Assembly (NCBI RefSeq): GCF_030733205.1
Contig: NZ_JASHJL010000047.1
Span: forward strand, 1 to 41,186
Direction of reading: 5' to 3'
DNA length: 41,186 bases
DNA from: Mameliella sp. MMSF_3455
GTDB taxonomy: Bacteria; Pseudomonadota; Alphaproteobacteria; Rhodobacterales; Rhodobacteraceae
Shown here piece by piece: positions 8,483 to 17,583 of the stretch. The stretch's first letter is position 1, and every line of letters begins with the position of its first letter. The translations under genes and the position numbers were made by a program. The notes below the pieces were generated by a model, which had not been told where the DNA came from, did no database searches, and saw only the letters and a program-made list of their open reading frames with translations.

Positions 8483-8586
8483 GCCTAGAGCACGAAATCA
8501 TCCGCCGTCAGGCCGGTCACACCCGCCACGCGGATCTCTGCATCCACCGCGCCGTCGCCGTTGGAGTCGAGCTGCACGATGGTCGA
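8483..8586 (-). repeat. 104-bp exact repeat of 10181-10284
   Basis: This stretch, covering the stop codon and the last codons of RTX copy 2, is identical base for base to 10181-10284 at the end of copy 3. The next stretch of copy 2 (8564-8712) is instead identical to 6977-7125 in copy 1 (149 bp). The overlapping identities with different partners mark a recombination junction. Confidence 0.9.
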
Positions 8587-10050
8587 CCCGGTCGCTGTCT
8601 CGAACAGACGCAGTTCCGCGTTGCCGGAGGGGGCAAAGGCGCTGGTGCCCTTGAACTCGAAGACCCCCGGGGACAGGCCCGCGACTGTGATCAGGTCGAC
8701 GCCCTGTTCGAAATCGAGGATCTGGTCGCGGTTGGCGCCCACGACCGTCTCTGCCGCGCTGCGGAAGACAAAGACATCCGCATCCTGGCCGCCGGTCAGG
8801 AAGTCGCGGCCCAGGCCGCCCGCCAGTTCATCCTCGCCCGCGCGCCCGCGCAGGATGTCGTTGTCGGCGCCCCCCTCGATGGTATCGTCGCCGTTGCCGC
8901 CGTCCATCGTGTCCTGACCCTCGCCGCCATCCAGCAGGTCGCTGCCGTCCTGACCGACCAGAAGGTCATTGCCGCCCTCGCCGTAGATCGAGTCGTCCCC
9001 GGCGTTGCCATTCACCGTGTCATTGTCCGCGCCCGCGTCAACGTCGTCGTTTCCGGCACCGCCGAGGATGAAATCGTCGCCGCTATCGCCGTCCAGCAGG
9101 TCATCGCCGCCCCGGCCGACGATGGTATCGGCCTCGCTACCGCCCCGAAAATCGTCGGAACTGTCGCTGCCAGCCAGCGTGTCGTTGCCTGCGCCGGCAA
9201 GGACAGTGCCGTTGATCAAGCCGCCGTTGTTGTCGAGGTAGTCGTTGCCGTCTTCCAGGGTCACGTCGCCAATGATCGTGCCGACGTTGCGGACCACGTC
9301 ATCGCCTCCGTTCAGTTCGATGGCATCGCCGCCGAAGGCGCGCGCTTCGATCAGGCCGGAGTTCAGGATAAGGACATCGGTATCGCGGGAGGTGCGAAGC
9401 CCTTCGGACCAGCCACTGATCGTGCCTGAGTTGGTGATCAGGAAATCGCCAGTGTTGCCGAAGGAGAAATCGAGGGCCCTGCTTGCCAGCCCCTCGATCA
9501 CGCCTGAGTTGTTGAGAATATGGGTGAATGAATTCGTGGCGTCCGAGGTGAGGGACAAACCGCTGTTTTCGCCCGAGATGAGCCCGGCATTGCTGAGGTA
9601 CATGTAGGATTCGCCAACATCTGCATCGACGGCTTCGCTATCGTTGCTGGTGATCCTGCCGGTATTGATCAGGTTGAAGCGGGCCGCACCATCGCTGTCC
9701 TGAAAATTGATCGCATCGCTGTTGGTGGAATGGATGGTGCCGTGGTTGACGACATTCGCAGCTATGGTCACGTTGATGTCGATGGTGCCGCTGGTGGGGT
9801 TCTCGGCGTCGATGACCCCGTCGACCCCGTTGAGCATTTCAAAGACCGAGCCGTTTGCATCGACGCCTTGGTGACCGGCCCCCCAGGCATAGATAAAGCC
9901 GTGATTGCTCAGCCAGTTTGTGCCGGTTGTGGCGGTGACGGCGGCGTCGCCGTCAACGTAGAGAGTTCCATCGCGGTCGAGAAAGCCGGATTCGCTGCCG
10001 TCGAGGGTGCGTGCGGTCGTCGAAAACGCGCCGAGTCCGAAATCTGCCAT
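8485..10050 (-). CDS. RTX calcium-binding protein, copy 2
   Basis: A 521-residue relative of the RTX copies on both sides. The N-terminal ~285 residues differ from the other two copies in sequence but share the architecture: at least nine N-x-G-x-I motifs (NHGFI, NHGTI, NTGRI, NAGLI, NSGVI, NSGTI, NSGLI, NVGTI, NGGLI) spaced roughly 20-28 residues apart, pointing to a beta-solenoid. RTX repeats run from about 285 to 420, followed by the common C-terminal secretion-type module. From about residue 312 on, the protein is almost identical to copy 1, and the last 104 bases (including the stop) are identical to copy 3: a mosaic gene. ATG at 10050 with GGAG 9 bases upstream. Probably secreted by a type I exporter encoded elsewhere; function unknown. 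Confidence 0.9.
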   Translation of the reverse strand: MADFGLGAFSTTARTLDGSESGFLDRDGTLYVDGDAAVTATTGTNWLSNHGFIYAWGAGHQGVDANGSVFEMLNGVDGVIDAENPTSGTIDINVTIAANVVNHGTIHSTNSDAINFQDSDGAARFNLINTGRITSNDSEAVDADVGESYMYLSNAGLISGENSGLSLTSDATNSFTHILNNSGVIEGLASRALDFSFGNTGDFLITNSGTISGWSEGLRTSRDTDVLILNSGLIEARAFGGDAIELNGGDDVVRNVGTIIGDVTLEDGNDYLDNNGGLINGTVLAGAGNDTLAGSDSSDDFRGGSEADTIVGRGGDDLLDGDSGDDFILGGAGNDDVDAGADNDTVNGNAGDDSIYGEGGNDLLVGQDGSDLLDGGEGQDTMDGGNGDDTIEGGADNDILRGRAGEDELAGGLGRDFLTGGQDADVFVFRSAAETVVGANRDQILDFEQGVDLITVAGLSPGVFEFKGTSAFAPSGNAELRLFETATGSTIVQLDSNGDGAVDAEIRVAGVTGLTADDFVL

Positions 10051-10084
10051 GTTTCATTTCTCCTGAAAATAGATCGAATGAGAT

Positions 10085-10120
10085 CGAAAAAATCGCCGGA
10101 ACAAGGGACCTGTTCCGGCG
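10085..10120 (-). terminator. Rho-independent terminator of RTX copy 3
   Basis: 10-bp perfect stem (10094-10103 with 10111-10120), 7-base loop, followed on the minus strand by ATTTTTTCG (10085-10093). A second stem, 10139-10145 with 10152-10158, lies closer to the copy 3 stop. Copy 3 therefore ends its own transcript and copy 2 needs a promoter in the remaining stretch up to 10093. Confidence 0.8.
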
Positions 10121-10182
10121 CGAACTTTTGCCGCGAACCAACCATCCGTCAATGGTTGTTTCACGCGCAGGTTGAATCGCGC

Positions 10183-11589
10183 CTAGAGCACGAAATCATC
10201 CGCCGTCAGGCCGGTCACACCCGCCACGCGGATCTCTGCATCCACCGCGCCGTCGCCGTTGGAGTCGAGCTGCACGATGGTCGATCCTGTGGCGGTCTCG
10301 AACAGGCGCAGCTCGGGGTTGCCGGAGGGGGCGAAGCCCGCTGTGCCGCGGAACTCGAAGACCCCCGGGGACAGGCCCGCGATTGTGATCAGGTCGACGC
10401 CCTGTTCGAAGTCGAGGATCTGGTCGCGGTTGGCACCCACGACGGTTTCCGCCGTGCTGCGGAAGACAAAGACATCCGCGCCCTGGCCGCCGGTCAGGAA
10501 GTCGCGGCCCAGACCGCCGGCCAGTTCATCCTCGCCATTGCGGCCGCGCAGGATGTCGTTGCCGCTGCCGCCTTCGAGGATGTCGTCGCCGTTGCCGCCG
10601 TCGATGGTGTCATCGTTGTTGCCGCCGTCCAGCAAGTCGCTGCCATCCTGGCCCACCAGAAGGTCATTGCCGGTCCCACCCAGAACGGTATCGTCGCCGG
10701 CATTGGCGTTGATCGTATCGTTGTTGGAGCCGCCGTCGATCTCGTCGTTGCCCGCGCCGCCCAGAATGAAGTCATCGCCGATGTCGCCGTCGAGCAGGTC
10801 GTCTCCGCCGCGTCCGACCAGGGTGTCATCGCCCAGCCCTCCGTCGAACGAGTCGGTGAAGGCGCCACCGGACAACTGGTCATTGTCGTCACCACCGAAC
10901 ACGGTGCCCGAGACCTTGCCGCCGCCGCCTTCGTAGACATCGTCTCCGTCCTGAAGGAAAACGACGCCGTTCATGACACCGTCGTTGATGATGGTGTTTG
11001 AGCCGGTTCCGGAACTGGCGTTGTAGCTGCCGTCATCGCCGGTGATCGTGCCGGTGTTGCGCAGCAAGGAACTGCCGGTCGATCCGAATTGCCAGTTCAT
11101 CCAGATCCCATAGCCTTCCTGACCGATCACCGTGCCGGTGTTCACGAACCGGGTAAAGCCCGAGCCTGCATCGAGATTGACGCCGTCGGATTCGCCCATG
11201 ATCGTGCCGCTGTTCGACATCGTAAGGTTGATCGCGCCGTCGGTCTGCCGGACGTCCACCGCGTCCGAGCCGGACAGGATCGTGCCGGCGTTCTGGATGC
11301 GCACGGTGCTGGAGGCATTGATCGACAGGGTGTCGCCGTTCGCCGCAGAGATGAAGCCATTGGGGCCGATGAAGACATGCATGCTGGTGCCGTCGAAATC
11401 CAGCGCGTTGAACGAACTGGAGCTGTGCGCCAGAACGGTACCGTTCAACGTGAGGAAATGAGACCCGTCTGCCGAGATTGCGTCACCGCTGGTGACGACA
11501 AGCTCCGCGTCCTTGGTGACGATCCCGTATTCGGCAGCCGTCAGGCTGCGTGCGAGAGAGGAAAATCCCGCCAGAGTAAAGCTAGCCAT
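10183..11589 (-). CDS. RTX calcium-binding protein, copy 3
   Basis: A 468-residue RTX protein. Its N-terminal half is clearly homologous to copy 1 (MASFTLAGFSSLARSL, KDAELVVTSGDAI, GSHFLTLNGTVLAHS). N-x-G-x-I motifs lie at about 100-210, RTX nonapeptides at about 225-372 and the common C-terminal module after that. The RTX section differs from copies 1 and 2 (for example GGSNNDTINANAGDDTVLGG). ATG at 11589 with AAGGA upstream at good spacing. First and most upstream member of the array; a strong terminator follows it. Two inverted repeats upstream (11682-11705 and 11708-11733) may be regulatory. Family and secretion route are inferred from RTX repeats; a physiological role is not known. Confidence 0.9.
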   Translation of the reverse strand: MASFTLAGFSSLARSLTAAEYGIVTKDAELVVTSGDAISADGSHFLTLNGTVLAHSSSSFNALDFDGTSMHVFIGPNGFISAANGDTLSINASSTVRIQNAGTILSGSDAVDVRQTDGAINLTMSNSGTIMGESDGVNLDAGSGFTRFVNTGTVIGQEGYGIWMNWQFGSTGSSLLRNTGTITGDDGSYNASSGTGSNTIINDGVMNGVVFLQDGDDVYEGGGGKVSGTVFGGDDNDQLSGGAFTDSFDGGLGDDTLVGRGGDDLLDGDIGDDFILGGAGNDEIDGGSNNDTINANAGDDTVLGGTGNDLLVGQDGSDLLDGGNNDDTIDGGNGDDILEGGSGNDILRGRNGEDELAGGLGRDFLTGGQGADVFVFRSTAETVVGANRDQILDFEQGVDLITIAGLSPGVFEFRGTAGFAPSGNPELRLFETATGSTIVQLDSNGDGAVDAEIRVAGVTGLTADDFVL

Positions 11590-11681
11590 TTCTATATCCT
11601 TGAAAAGGTGTTGTTAAATTTCAAATCGCACCGGAGGGTGAAATTCTGCCCGTCGGTTTGATCGCGATGATATTTTCAAAG

Positions 11682-11733
11682 GCGTGCGTCGAAAAAAGTG
11701 CACGCAAGTCACGATATCACGATGTTTCGTGAC
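11682..11733. promoter_or_regulatory. Two inverted repeats upstream of the RTX array
   Basis: GCGTGC at 11682-11687 mirrors GCACGC at 11700-11705, and GTCACGA at 11708-11714 mirrors TCGTGAC at 11727-11733, each with a 12-base spacer. They lie 93 to 144 bases upstream of RTX copy 3. Equal spacer lengths suggest two operator sites, but hairpins left by a decayed gene end are equally possible. Confidence 0.35.
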
Positions 11734-11739
11734 GGCAAT

Positions 11740-11803
11740 TTCCGGAAATCCTGACTAGCCTGGAGCGCCGAAGCGCGAAATTCGCTGCTGCCCGCCCGGT
11801 CCC
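11740..11803 (-). pseudogene. Probable remnant of the 3' end of a fourth RTX gene
   Basis: Compared by eye with the end of RTX copy 2: 11740-11758 matches 8458-8476 in 17 of 19 positions (the flank behind the stop), and 11772-11803 matches 8489-8520 in 22 of 32 positions (codons for the terminal GLTADDFVL region). The order and orientation agree and the spacing differs by one base. Reading frame and stop are lost. The rest of 11590-11922 holds no gene I can support. Confidence 0.45.
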
Positions 11804-11914
11804 GACGGCAACTTGATTGCCCGACTTCCTGCGCCGTAGCTGCCAAGGTCACGCGTCGCCAGGTGCGATGGGGCGGCAAGGTGAAAGGCCCGTATTGTCC
11901 GAAGAACACTGGAC

Positions 11915-11950
11915 AAAAAGAAAAGAGCGCCCCTTGGCCGGGGCGCTCTT
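11915..11950 (-). terminator. Rho-independent terminator of ilvC
   Basis: 11-bp stem (11923-11933 with 11940-11950), 6-base loop, and on the minus strand a T-rich tail spelled by 11915-11924 (TTTTCTTTTT). It lies about 50 bases after the ilvC stop. Confidence 0.9.
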
Positions 11951-11997
11951 CCAGAGGTTGATCAGGCCGCCCGTGCGGGTGGCCTGACGGCAATGCC

Positions 11998-13608
<1,611 letters not shown>

Positions 13609-13612
<4 letters not shown>

Positions 13613-14067
13613 TCGCCCTGGATGAGACCGACCGCGCGCTGATCCGTGCGCTGGCGCAGGATGCGACCGCCTCGGCCGGGGCGTTGGGGCGGGACCTGGG
13701 CCTGTCGCAGCCCGCCTGTTGGCGTCGGATCAAGAGGTTGCGCGAGGCGGGTGTCTTTCGCGCCACCCGGCTGGACGTGGACACCGCGGCCCTGGGGTTT
13801 GGCGTGACCGTTTTCCTTGGGGTCAAGTTGGCCACCAAGGGGCGCGTCAGCCTCGAGGATTTCGAGCGCGCGGTCAGCGCCATCCCGGAGGTGCAGACGG
13901 TGGAACATGTTCTTGGCGCCTATGACTATCGCCTGCGCGTCGTGGCGCGCGACCTGCCGGATTTCGAGCGCGTGCTGCGCCGGCGGATCATGACGCTGCC
14001 GGGGGTCGGGAACCTGGATGCCAACGTGCTGCTCAGCGAGGAACGGCGGCCCGGGCCGCTGGGCTGA
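13609..14067 (+). CDS. Lrp/AsnC family transcriptional regulator (second of a pair)
   Basis: A 152-residue regulator with winged HTH (LDETDRALIRALAQDATASAGALGRDLGLSQPACWRRIKRL, recognition helix about 30-45) and a RAM domain containing VEHVLGAYDYRLRVVARDLPDFERV. It starts with ATGA, overlapping the stop of the preceding Lrp gene. The two proteins share the fold but are clearly different in sequence. Function by family: response to an amino acid. A hairpin at 14082-14105 ends the unit. Confidence 0.9.
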
Positions 14068-14081
14068 AGGCAATTCATTGG

Positions 14082-14105
14082 CTTTGGGGACAGGCGCCCC
14101 CAAAG
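14082..14105 (+). terminator. Hairpin behind the Lrp pair
   Basis: 8-bp perfect stem (14082-14089 with 14098-14105) with an 8-base loop, 14 bases after the stop codon. Only a short T-containing tail (TATTCCTTT) follows, so it is a moderate terminator. Confidence 0.6.
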
Positions 14106-14265
14106 TATTCCTTTGCATACAGTGACTTGGTCGGAATCCACATGGCGGCTATGCGGAAACGCGCATGGTGAAGGCAAGCCGATGTGGTCTATGCTGCGGC
14201 GCAGAATTTTCGGGGCCCGTGCGACGCGGACCCACCATGCAACCAGGACCAACATGGGGACCCTC

Positions 14266-14607
14266 ATGAACAAGCTGCTGACCGCCGCCGCCTTTGCCCT
14301 GACCTCGACCGCTGCCCTTGCGGGGACCGTCACGCTCGACGCCCCGGCCGCCGGCGCGACCCTGCACGAGGCCGGCGTCGACATGAGCCTTTACTGGACC
14401 GAGGCAGAGGGCGGCTACGAGCTGGTCGCGACTTATGTCACCGATGACACCGCCGAGCCCGCGCGTCTGGTCATGCTGCTGCAGGACGGGGACAACGTCA
14501 CCTTTGGCCTGCCGGACGCGCCGGACACGGCCTTCAAGTTCATCCGCACCGGCGATGTCGTGGTGGTTGCGGCCCATACGCCCCGCAAGGCCCTGGTCAG
14601 CAACTGA
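14266..14607 (+). CDS. Small exported protein of unknown function
   Basis: A 113-residue protein with a clear signal peptide (MNKLLTAAAFALTSTAALA, cleavage after residue 19) and an acidic mature part of about 94 residues without cysteine, so probably soluble in the periplasm. I do not recognise a family. ATG at 14266 is preferred because GGGGA sits 6 bases upstream and the signal peptide begins there; another in-frame ATG is at 14254. A strong terminator follows, so the gene appears monocistronic. The 198 bases before it hold the Lrp hairpin and presumably the promoter. Confidence 0.8.
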   Translation: MNKLLTAAAFALTSTAALAGTVTLDAPAAGATLHEAGVDMSLYWTEAEGGYELVATYVTDDTAEPARLVMLLQDGDNVTFGLPDAPDTAFKFIRTGDVVVVAAHTPRKALVSN

Positions 14608-14638
14608 TCCAGCTGGGTTCGGCCCGACAGCATGGGAA

Positions 14639-14668
14639 CGGCGGCGCGTGCCTCGCGCCGCCGTTTTT
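14639..14668 (+). terminator. Rho-independent terminator after the small exported protein
   Basis: 10-bp perfect stem (14639-14648 with 14654-14663), 5-base loop, TTTTT at 14664-14668. Confidence 0.92.
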
Positions 14669-14743
14669 CATGTCCGCCACGATGGTTGGTCTTTTCGACG
14701 CGCGCCGGGCGGGATAGAGCTTGGCGCAAACATGGAGGACCCT

Positions 14744-15871
14744 ATGGCTGCCTTGCTTGACACAGTCGATCCCGACGGGATGGAAGAATTCTCGGTCGTT
14801 TTCACCGACCGCTCGCTCAACCACATGTCCGCTGCCTTTCAGGAGGTGATGCGCGACATCTCGGCCATGCTGAAAGAGGTCTATGCCGCCGATGGCGTGG
14901 CGCTGGTGCCCGGTGGCGGCACCTACGGGATGGAGGCGGTCGCCCGCCAGTTCGGGCGCGGTGCTGACGTGCTGGTGGTGCGCAACGGCTGGTTCTCGTA
15001 CCGCTGGTCGCAGATCTTCGAGGCCGGCGGTTTCGCCGGAGAGACCACTGTGATGAAGGCGCGGCGCACCGGCAACGCGCCGGATGCGCCCTTTGCCCCC
15101 GCACCGATCGAGGAGGTCGAGGCCAGGATCGCCGAGACGCGCCCCGATGTCGTCTTTGCCCCGCACGTCGAAACCTCGGCCGGGGTGATCCTGCCGGACG
15201 ATTACGTGACCCGGCTGGCCAAGGCCGCGCATGAGGTCGGCGCGCTGATGGTGCTGGACTGCATCGCGTCGGGCTGCGCCTGGATCGACATGCGCGCAAC
15301 CGGGGTCGACGTGCTGATCTCTGCGCCGCAAAAGGGCTGGTCCTCGACCCCTTGCGCCGGACTGGTGATGATGTCGGACCGCGCGCTTGCGCGACTGGAG
15401 GAGACCACGTCGGACAGTTTCGCCGTGGACCTAAAGAAGTGGTACCAGATCATGCAGGCCTACGAGAACGGCGGCCATGCCTACCACGCCACCATGCCGA
15501 CCGACGGGCTGCGGTCGTTCCGGGACACGATGGCCGAAACCCGCACCTATGGGTTTGACAGGCTGAAGGCGGCGCAATGGGCGCTGGGCGACGCGGTGCG
15601 CGCGATGTTCGCCGAGAAGGGCGTGAAATCCGTCGCCGCCGATGGTTATGGCGCGCCGGGCGTGGTGGTCTGCTATACCGCCGATCCGGATATCAAGACG
15701 GGCAAGGCCTTTGCCGCGCATGGCATGCAGATCGCGGCAGGTGTGCCCCTGCAATGCGACGAGCCGCCGGAGTTCTCGACCTTTCGCATCGGTCTGTTCG
15801 GGCTGGACAAACTCTATGATGTCGAGGCCACGGTGGCGCGGTTGCGCAAGGTGGTGGACGAGGTCCTGTAA
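14744..15871 (+). CDS. Class V aminotransferase (alanine--glyoxylate / serine--glyoxylate type)
   Basis: PLP-dependent aminotransferase of fold type I, class V, 375 residues. Visible features: the phosphate-binding loop region PGGGTYGMEAVARQ (about 56-69), the PLP-ring aspartate in VLDCIAS (Asp172), and the Schiff-base lysine in SAPQKGWSS (Lys197). Members transfer the amino group between alanine or serine and glyoxylate (or related 2-oxo acids); the exact substrate cannot be read off. ATG at 14744 is chosen because GGAGG lies 5 bases upstream; an ATG at 14732 would add four residues. Preceded by a terminator, so it has its own promoter. It converges with the UbiH-like gene. Confidence 0.88.
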   Translation: MAALLDTVDPDGMEEFSVVFTDRSLNHMSAAFQEVMRDISAMLKEVYAADGVALVPGGGTYGMEAVARQFGRGADVLVVRNGWFSYRWSQIFEAGGFAGETTVMKARRTGNAPDAPFAPAPIEEVEARIAETRPDVVFAPHVETSAGVILPDDYVTRLAKAAHEVGALMVLDCIASGCAWIDMRATGVDVLISAPQKGWSSTPCAGLVMMSDRALARLEETTSDSFAVDLKKWYQIMQAYENGGHAYHATMPTDGLRSFRDTMAETRTYGFDRLKAAQWALGDAVRAMFAEKGVKSVAADGYGAPGVVVCYTADPDIKTGKAFAAHGMQIAAGVPLQCDEPPEFSTFRIGLFGLDKLYDVEATVARLRKVVDEVL

Positions 15872-15874
15872 GAA

Positions 15875-15932
15875 GGGGCGCTGCCCCCGTCGCCCTTGGC
15901 GACTCCCCCGGAGGTATTTTCGGCCCAAAGAA
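15875..15932. repeat. Rhodobacteraceae-type intergenic element
   Basis: Between two converging genes: a small hairpin (15875-15879 with 15883-15887) followed by CTCCCCCGGAGGTATTTTCG and GCCCAAAGAAA. Sequences of this sort (CCCCCGGAG-TATTT-GCCAAAGAA) recur at gene ends in Rhodobacteraceae genomes, from memory; only one copy is in this window. It may act as a two-way terminator or mRNA end. Confidence 0.35.
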
Positions 15933-15955
15933 ACACCGGGCGCGCGCCCTTGCCC

Positions 15956-17149
15956 CTATCCGCGCGCGCCCAGCCCCATCTGCATGAGCGACGTTCGCAC
16001 CGGTTTGAGGCCATAAAGGGCGTCCAGCCCCTTGGCCCGGATGTCACGCAGCGGTTGCGCCGAGAGTTGCGAGATACGGTTCAGCGCGGTGATCCCGGCA
16101 ACGCGGGCGCGGATATCCGTGATGCGGCTACGGTGATAGGCGTCCAGCATCTGTGCATCCCCCAGCCCCTCGGGACGGCTCATTGCCAGGTCGCGCAGGG
16201 CGGCGAGATCCTTGAGGCTCATGTTCAGGCCCTGCGCGCCGATCGGGGGCACCACATGCGCCGCCTCGGCCACCAGTGCCAGGCGCTGCGAGGAGAGCCG
16301 CTCTGCCTCTTGCGCGATGATCGGCCAGAGCGTGCGGCGCGAGGCCAGTTCCAGCGGACCGAAGAGAAAACACGAGCGTTCCGACATTTCCGCCTGAAAG
16401 GTCGCGGCGTCCAGGTCGAAGAGGTGTTGCGCCTTGGGGCCGTCCTCCATCCAGACCACCGCCGAACAGGGGCGGCCGTCGAGGTCGGGCAGGGGAACCA
16501 GGGTGAAGGGGCCGCCGGTGCGGTGGATTTCCGTCGAGACATTGCAATGCGGAATCGGATGCGTGACGGCGAAGGCCAGTGCCTTTTGTCCGAACCGCGT
16601 GGTCTTGACGTCGATGTCTGCCGCCTGCCGCATGGGGGATGCGCGTCCGTCCGCGGCGACCACCATCCGGCAGCGCACCTTGCTGCCGTCGGAAAGCGTC
16701 ACGCGGGCCTCGCCCTCGCGGGTGAACAGCGCCGTCGTGCCGGTACCGGGACGGAAATTGACATTGGCCAGTTCGCCCAGGCGTGCCGCCATTTCCCGGC
16801 GGAGCAGCCAGTTGGGCAGGTTCCAGCCAAAGGGTTTGTCCGAGAGGTCGGCGGCGTCGAAATCGCGGGTGACGCGCGGTTCGGCCACTGGGCCGCCGGC
16901 ATCCACGATGCGCATGACCTGCAGTGGCATGGCGTGGTCCGCCAGCCGGGACCAGAGACCGATTTCCTCGAGGAACGACTGCGCCGGTTGCAAGAATGCC
17001 GTGGTGCGCAGGTCCGCGCCGTCGGCCTCGCGTTCTGTCACCGGCGGTGTCGGGTCGACGCAGAGGGTCGAGAAGCCGGCGGAGGCAAAGCCCGCCGCTG
17101 CGGTCAGGCCCGCAATGCCGCCGCCCGAAATGACGATATCGTAATCCAT
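15956..17149 (-). CDS. UbiH/UbiF/COQ6-family FAD-dependent hydroxylase
   Basis: A 397-residue flavoprotein monooxygenase, probably adding a hydroxyl group to the ubiquinone ring at the membrane. N-terminal Rossmann motif GGGIAGLTAAAG (about 9-20), the FAD/NADPH-contacting AADGRASPMR in the middle, and the C-terminal motif AEAAHVVPPIGAQGLNMSLKD, equivalent to the usual GDAAH-HP-GQGLN. In that motif the normal Gly-Asp pair is Ala-Glu, a conservative but noticeable change. ATG at 17149 has AAGGAG 10 bases upstream; a GTG two codons earlier is too close to the ribosome site. The small membrane protein gene precedes it by about 100 bases on the same strand. Exact ring position is not determinable. 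Confidence 0.87.
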   Translation of the reverse strand: MDYDIVISGGGIAGLTAAAGFASAGFSTLCVDPTPPVTEREADGADLRTTAFLQPAQSFLEEIGLWSRLADHAMPLQVMRIVDAGGPVAEPRVTRDFDAADLSDKPFGWNLPNWLLRREMAARLGELANVNFRPGTGTTALFTREGEARVTLSDGSKVRCRMVVAADGRASPMRQAADIDVKTTRFGQKALAFAVTHPIPHCNVSTEIHRTGGPFTLVPLPDLDGRPCSAVVWMEDGPKAQHLFDLDAATFQAEMSERSCFLFGPLELASRRTLWPIIAQEAERLSSQRLALVAEAAHVVPPIGAQGLNMSLKDLAALRDLAMSRPEGLGDAQMLDAYHRSRITDIRARVAGITALNRISQLSAQPLRDIRAKGLDALYGLKPVRTSLMQMGLGARG

Positions 17150-17252
17150 CTTCACGTCTCCTTGGCCAAGACCCTGGGGCCGGTGCGGGGATATGTGTAT
17201 CGGGACCGGTGTCGCGCGGGACGCGGTTTGCGGTCGCGGGCGCGTCCTGGGG

Positions 17253-17459
17253 CTACTTGCCGACGGAGATGAGGATCAGCACCACATAGACCACCGGCAC
17301 GAGGGCCAATGCCGTCATCGCAAGCCCCGGAAGGCCGAAAAGCGCGGTCATGGCGGCGCCTGCGCCGACCAGCAAAGCGGCGATCAGGTAGGCCATCTGC
17401 TCGGGCGAGATTGCCTTTCGGGGCATGTCCTGGATGGCAGCGGTTTCGGCACTCGACAT
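17253..17459 (-). CDS. Small two-helix membrane protein
   Basis: A 68-residue protein: about 20 polar residues (MSSAETAAIQDMPRKAISPE), then two hydrophobic segments (about 22-43 and 46-65) separated by a short GLPG turn, ending GK. AGGAG lies 8 bases before the ATG, a strong initiation signal, and the two-helix pattern argues for a real gene. No family recognised. It is upstream of, and co-oriented with, the UbiH-like gene, 103 bases apart. Confidence 0.75.
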   Translation of the reverse strand: MSSAETAAIQDMPRKAISPEQMAYLIAALLVGAGAAMTALFGLPGLAMTALALVPVVYVVLILISVGK

Positions 17460-17583
17460 ATTCGCATCTCCTGATCTTTTCTGTCATTTGAGATAACACT
17501 TCGGGGCCCGCCGAACAGATGCTTAATGTCGCATCCCGGATGACGCACTGGGGGATCATTCCCCCGCGGGTCGTGGCGGCGTG

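Noticed and set aside
7146-11001. Long plus-strand open frames opposite the RTX genes
   Set aside because: They recur in each copy because the RTX repeats are periodic; this is the mirror image of the GGxGxD coding repeat.
6898-11589. Linked type I secretion system for the RTX proteins
   Set aside because: Looked for ABC exporter and membrane fusion genes around the array; none occur in the window.
11709-11993. 94-residue open frame between the RTX array and ilvC
   Set aside because: Runs through the ilvC terminator and the RTX remnant; no ribosome site; composition typical of a chance frame.
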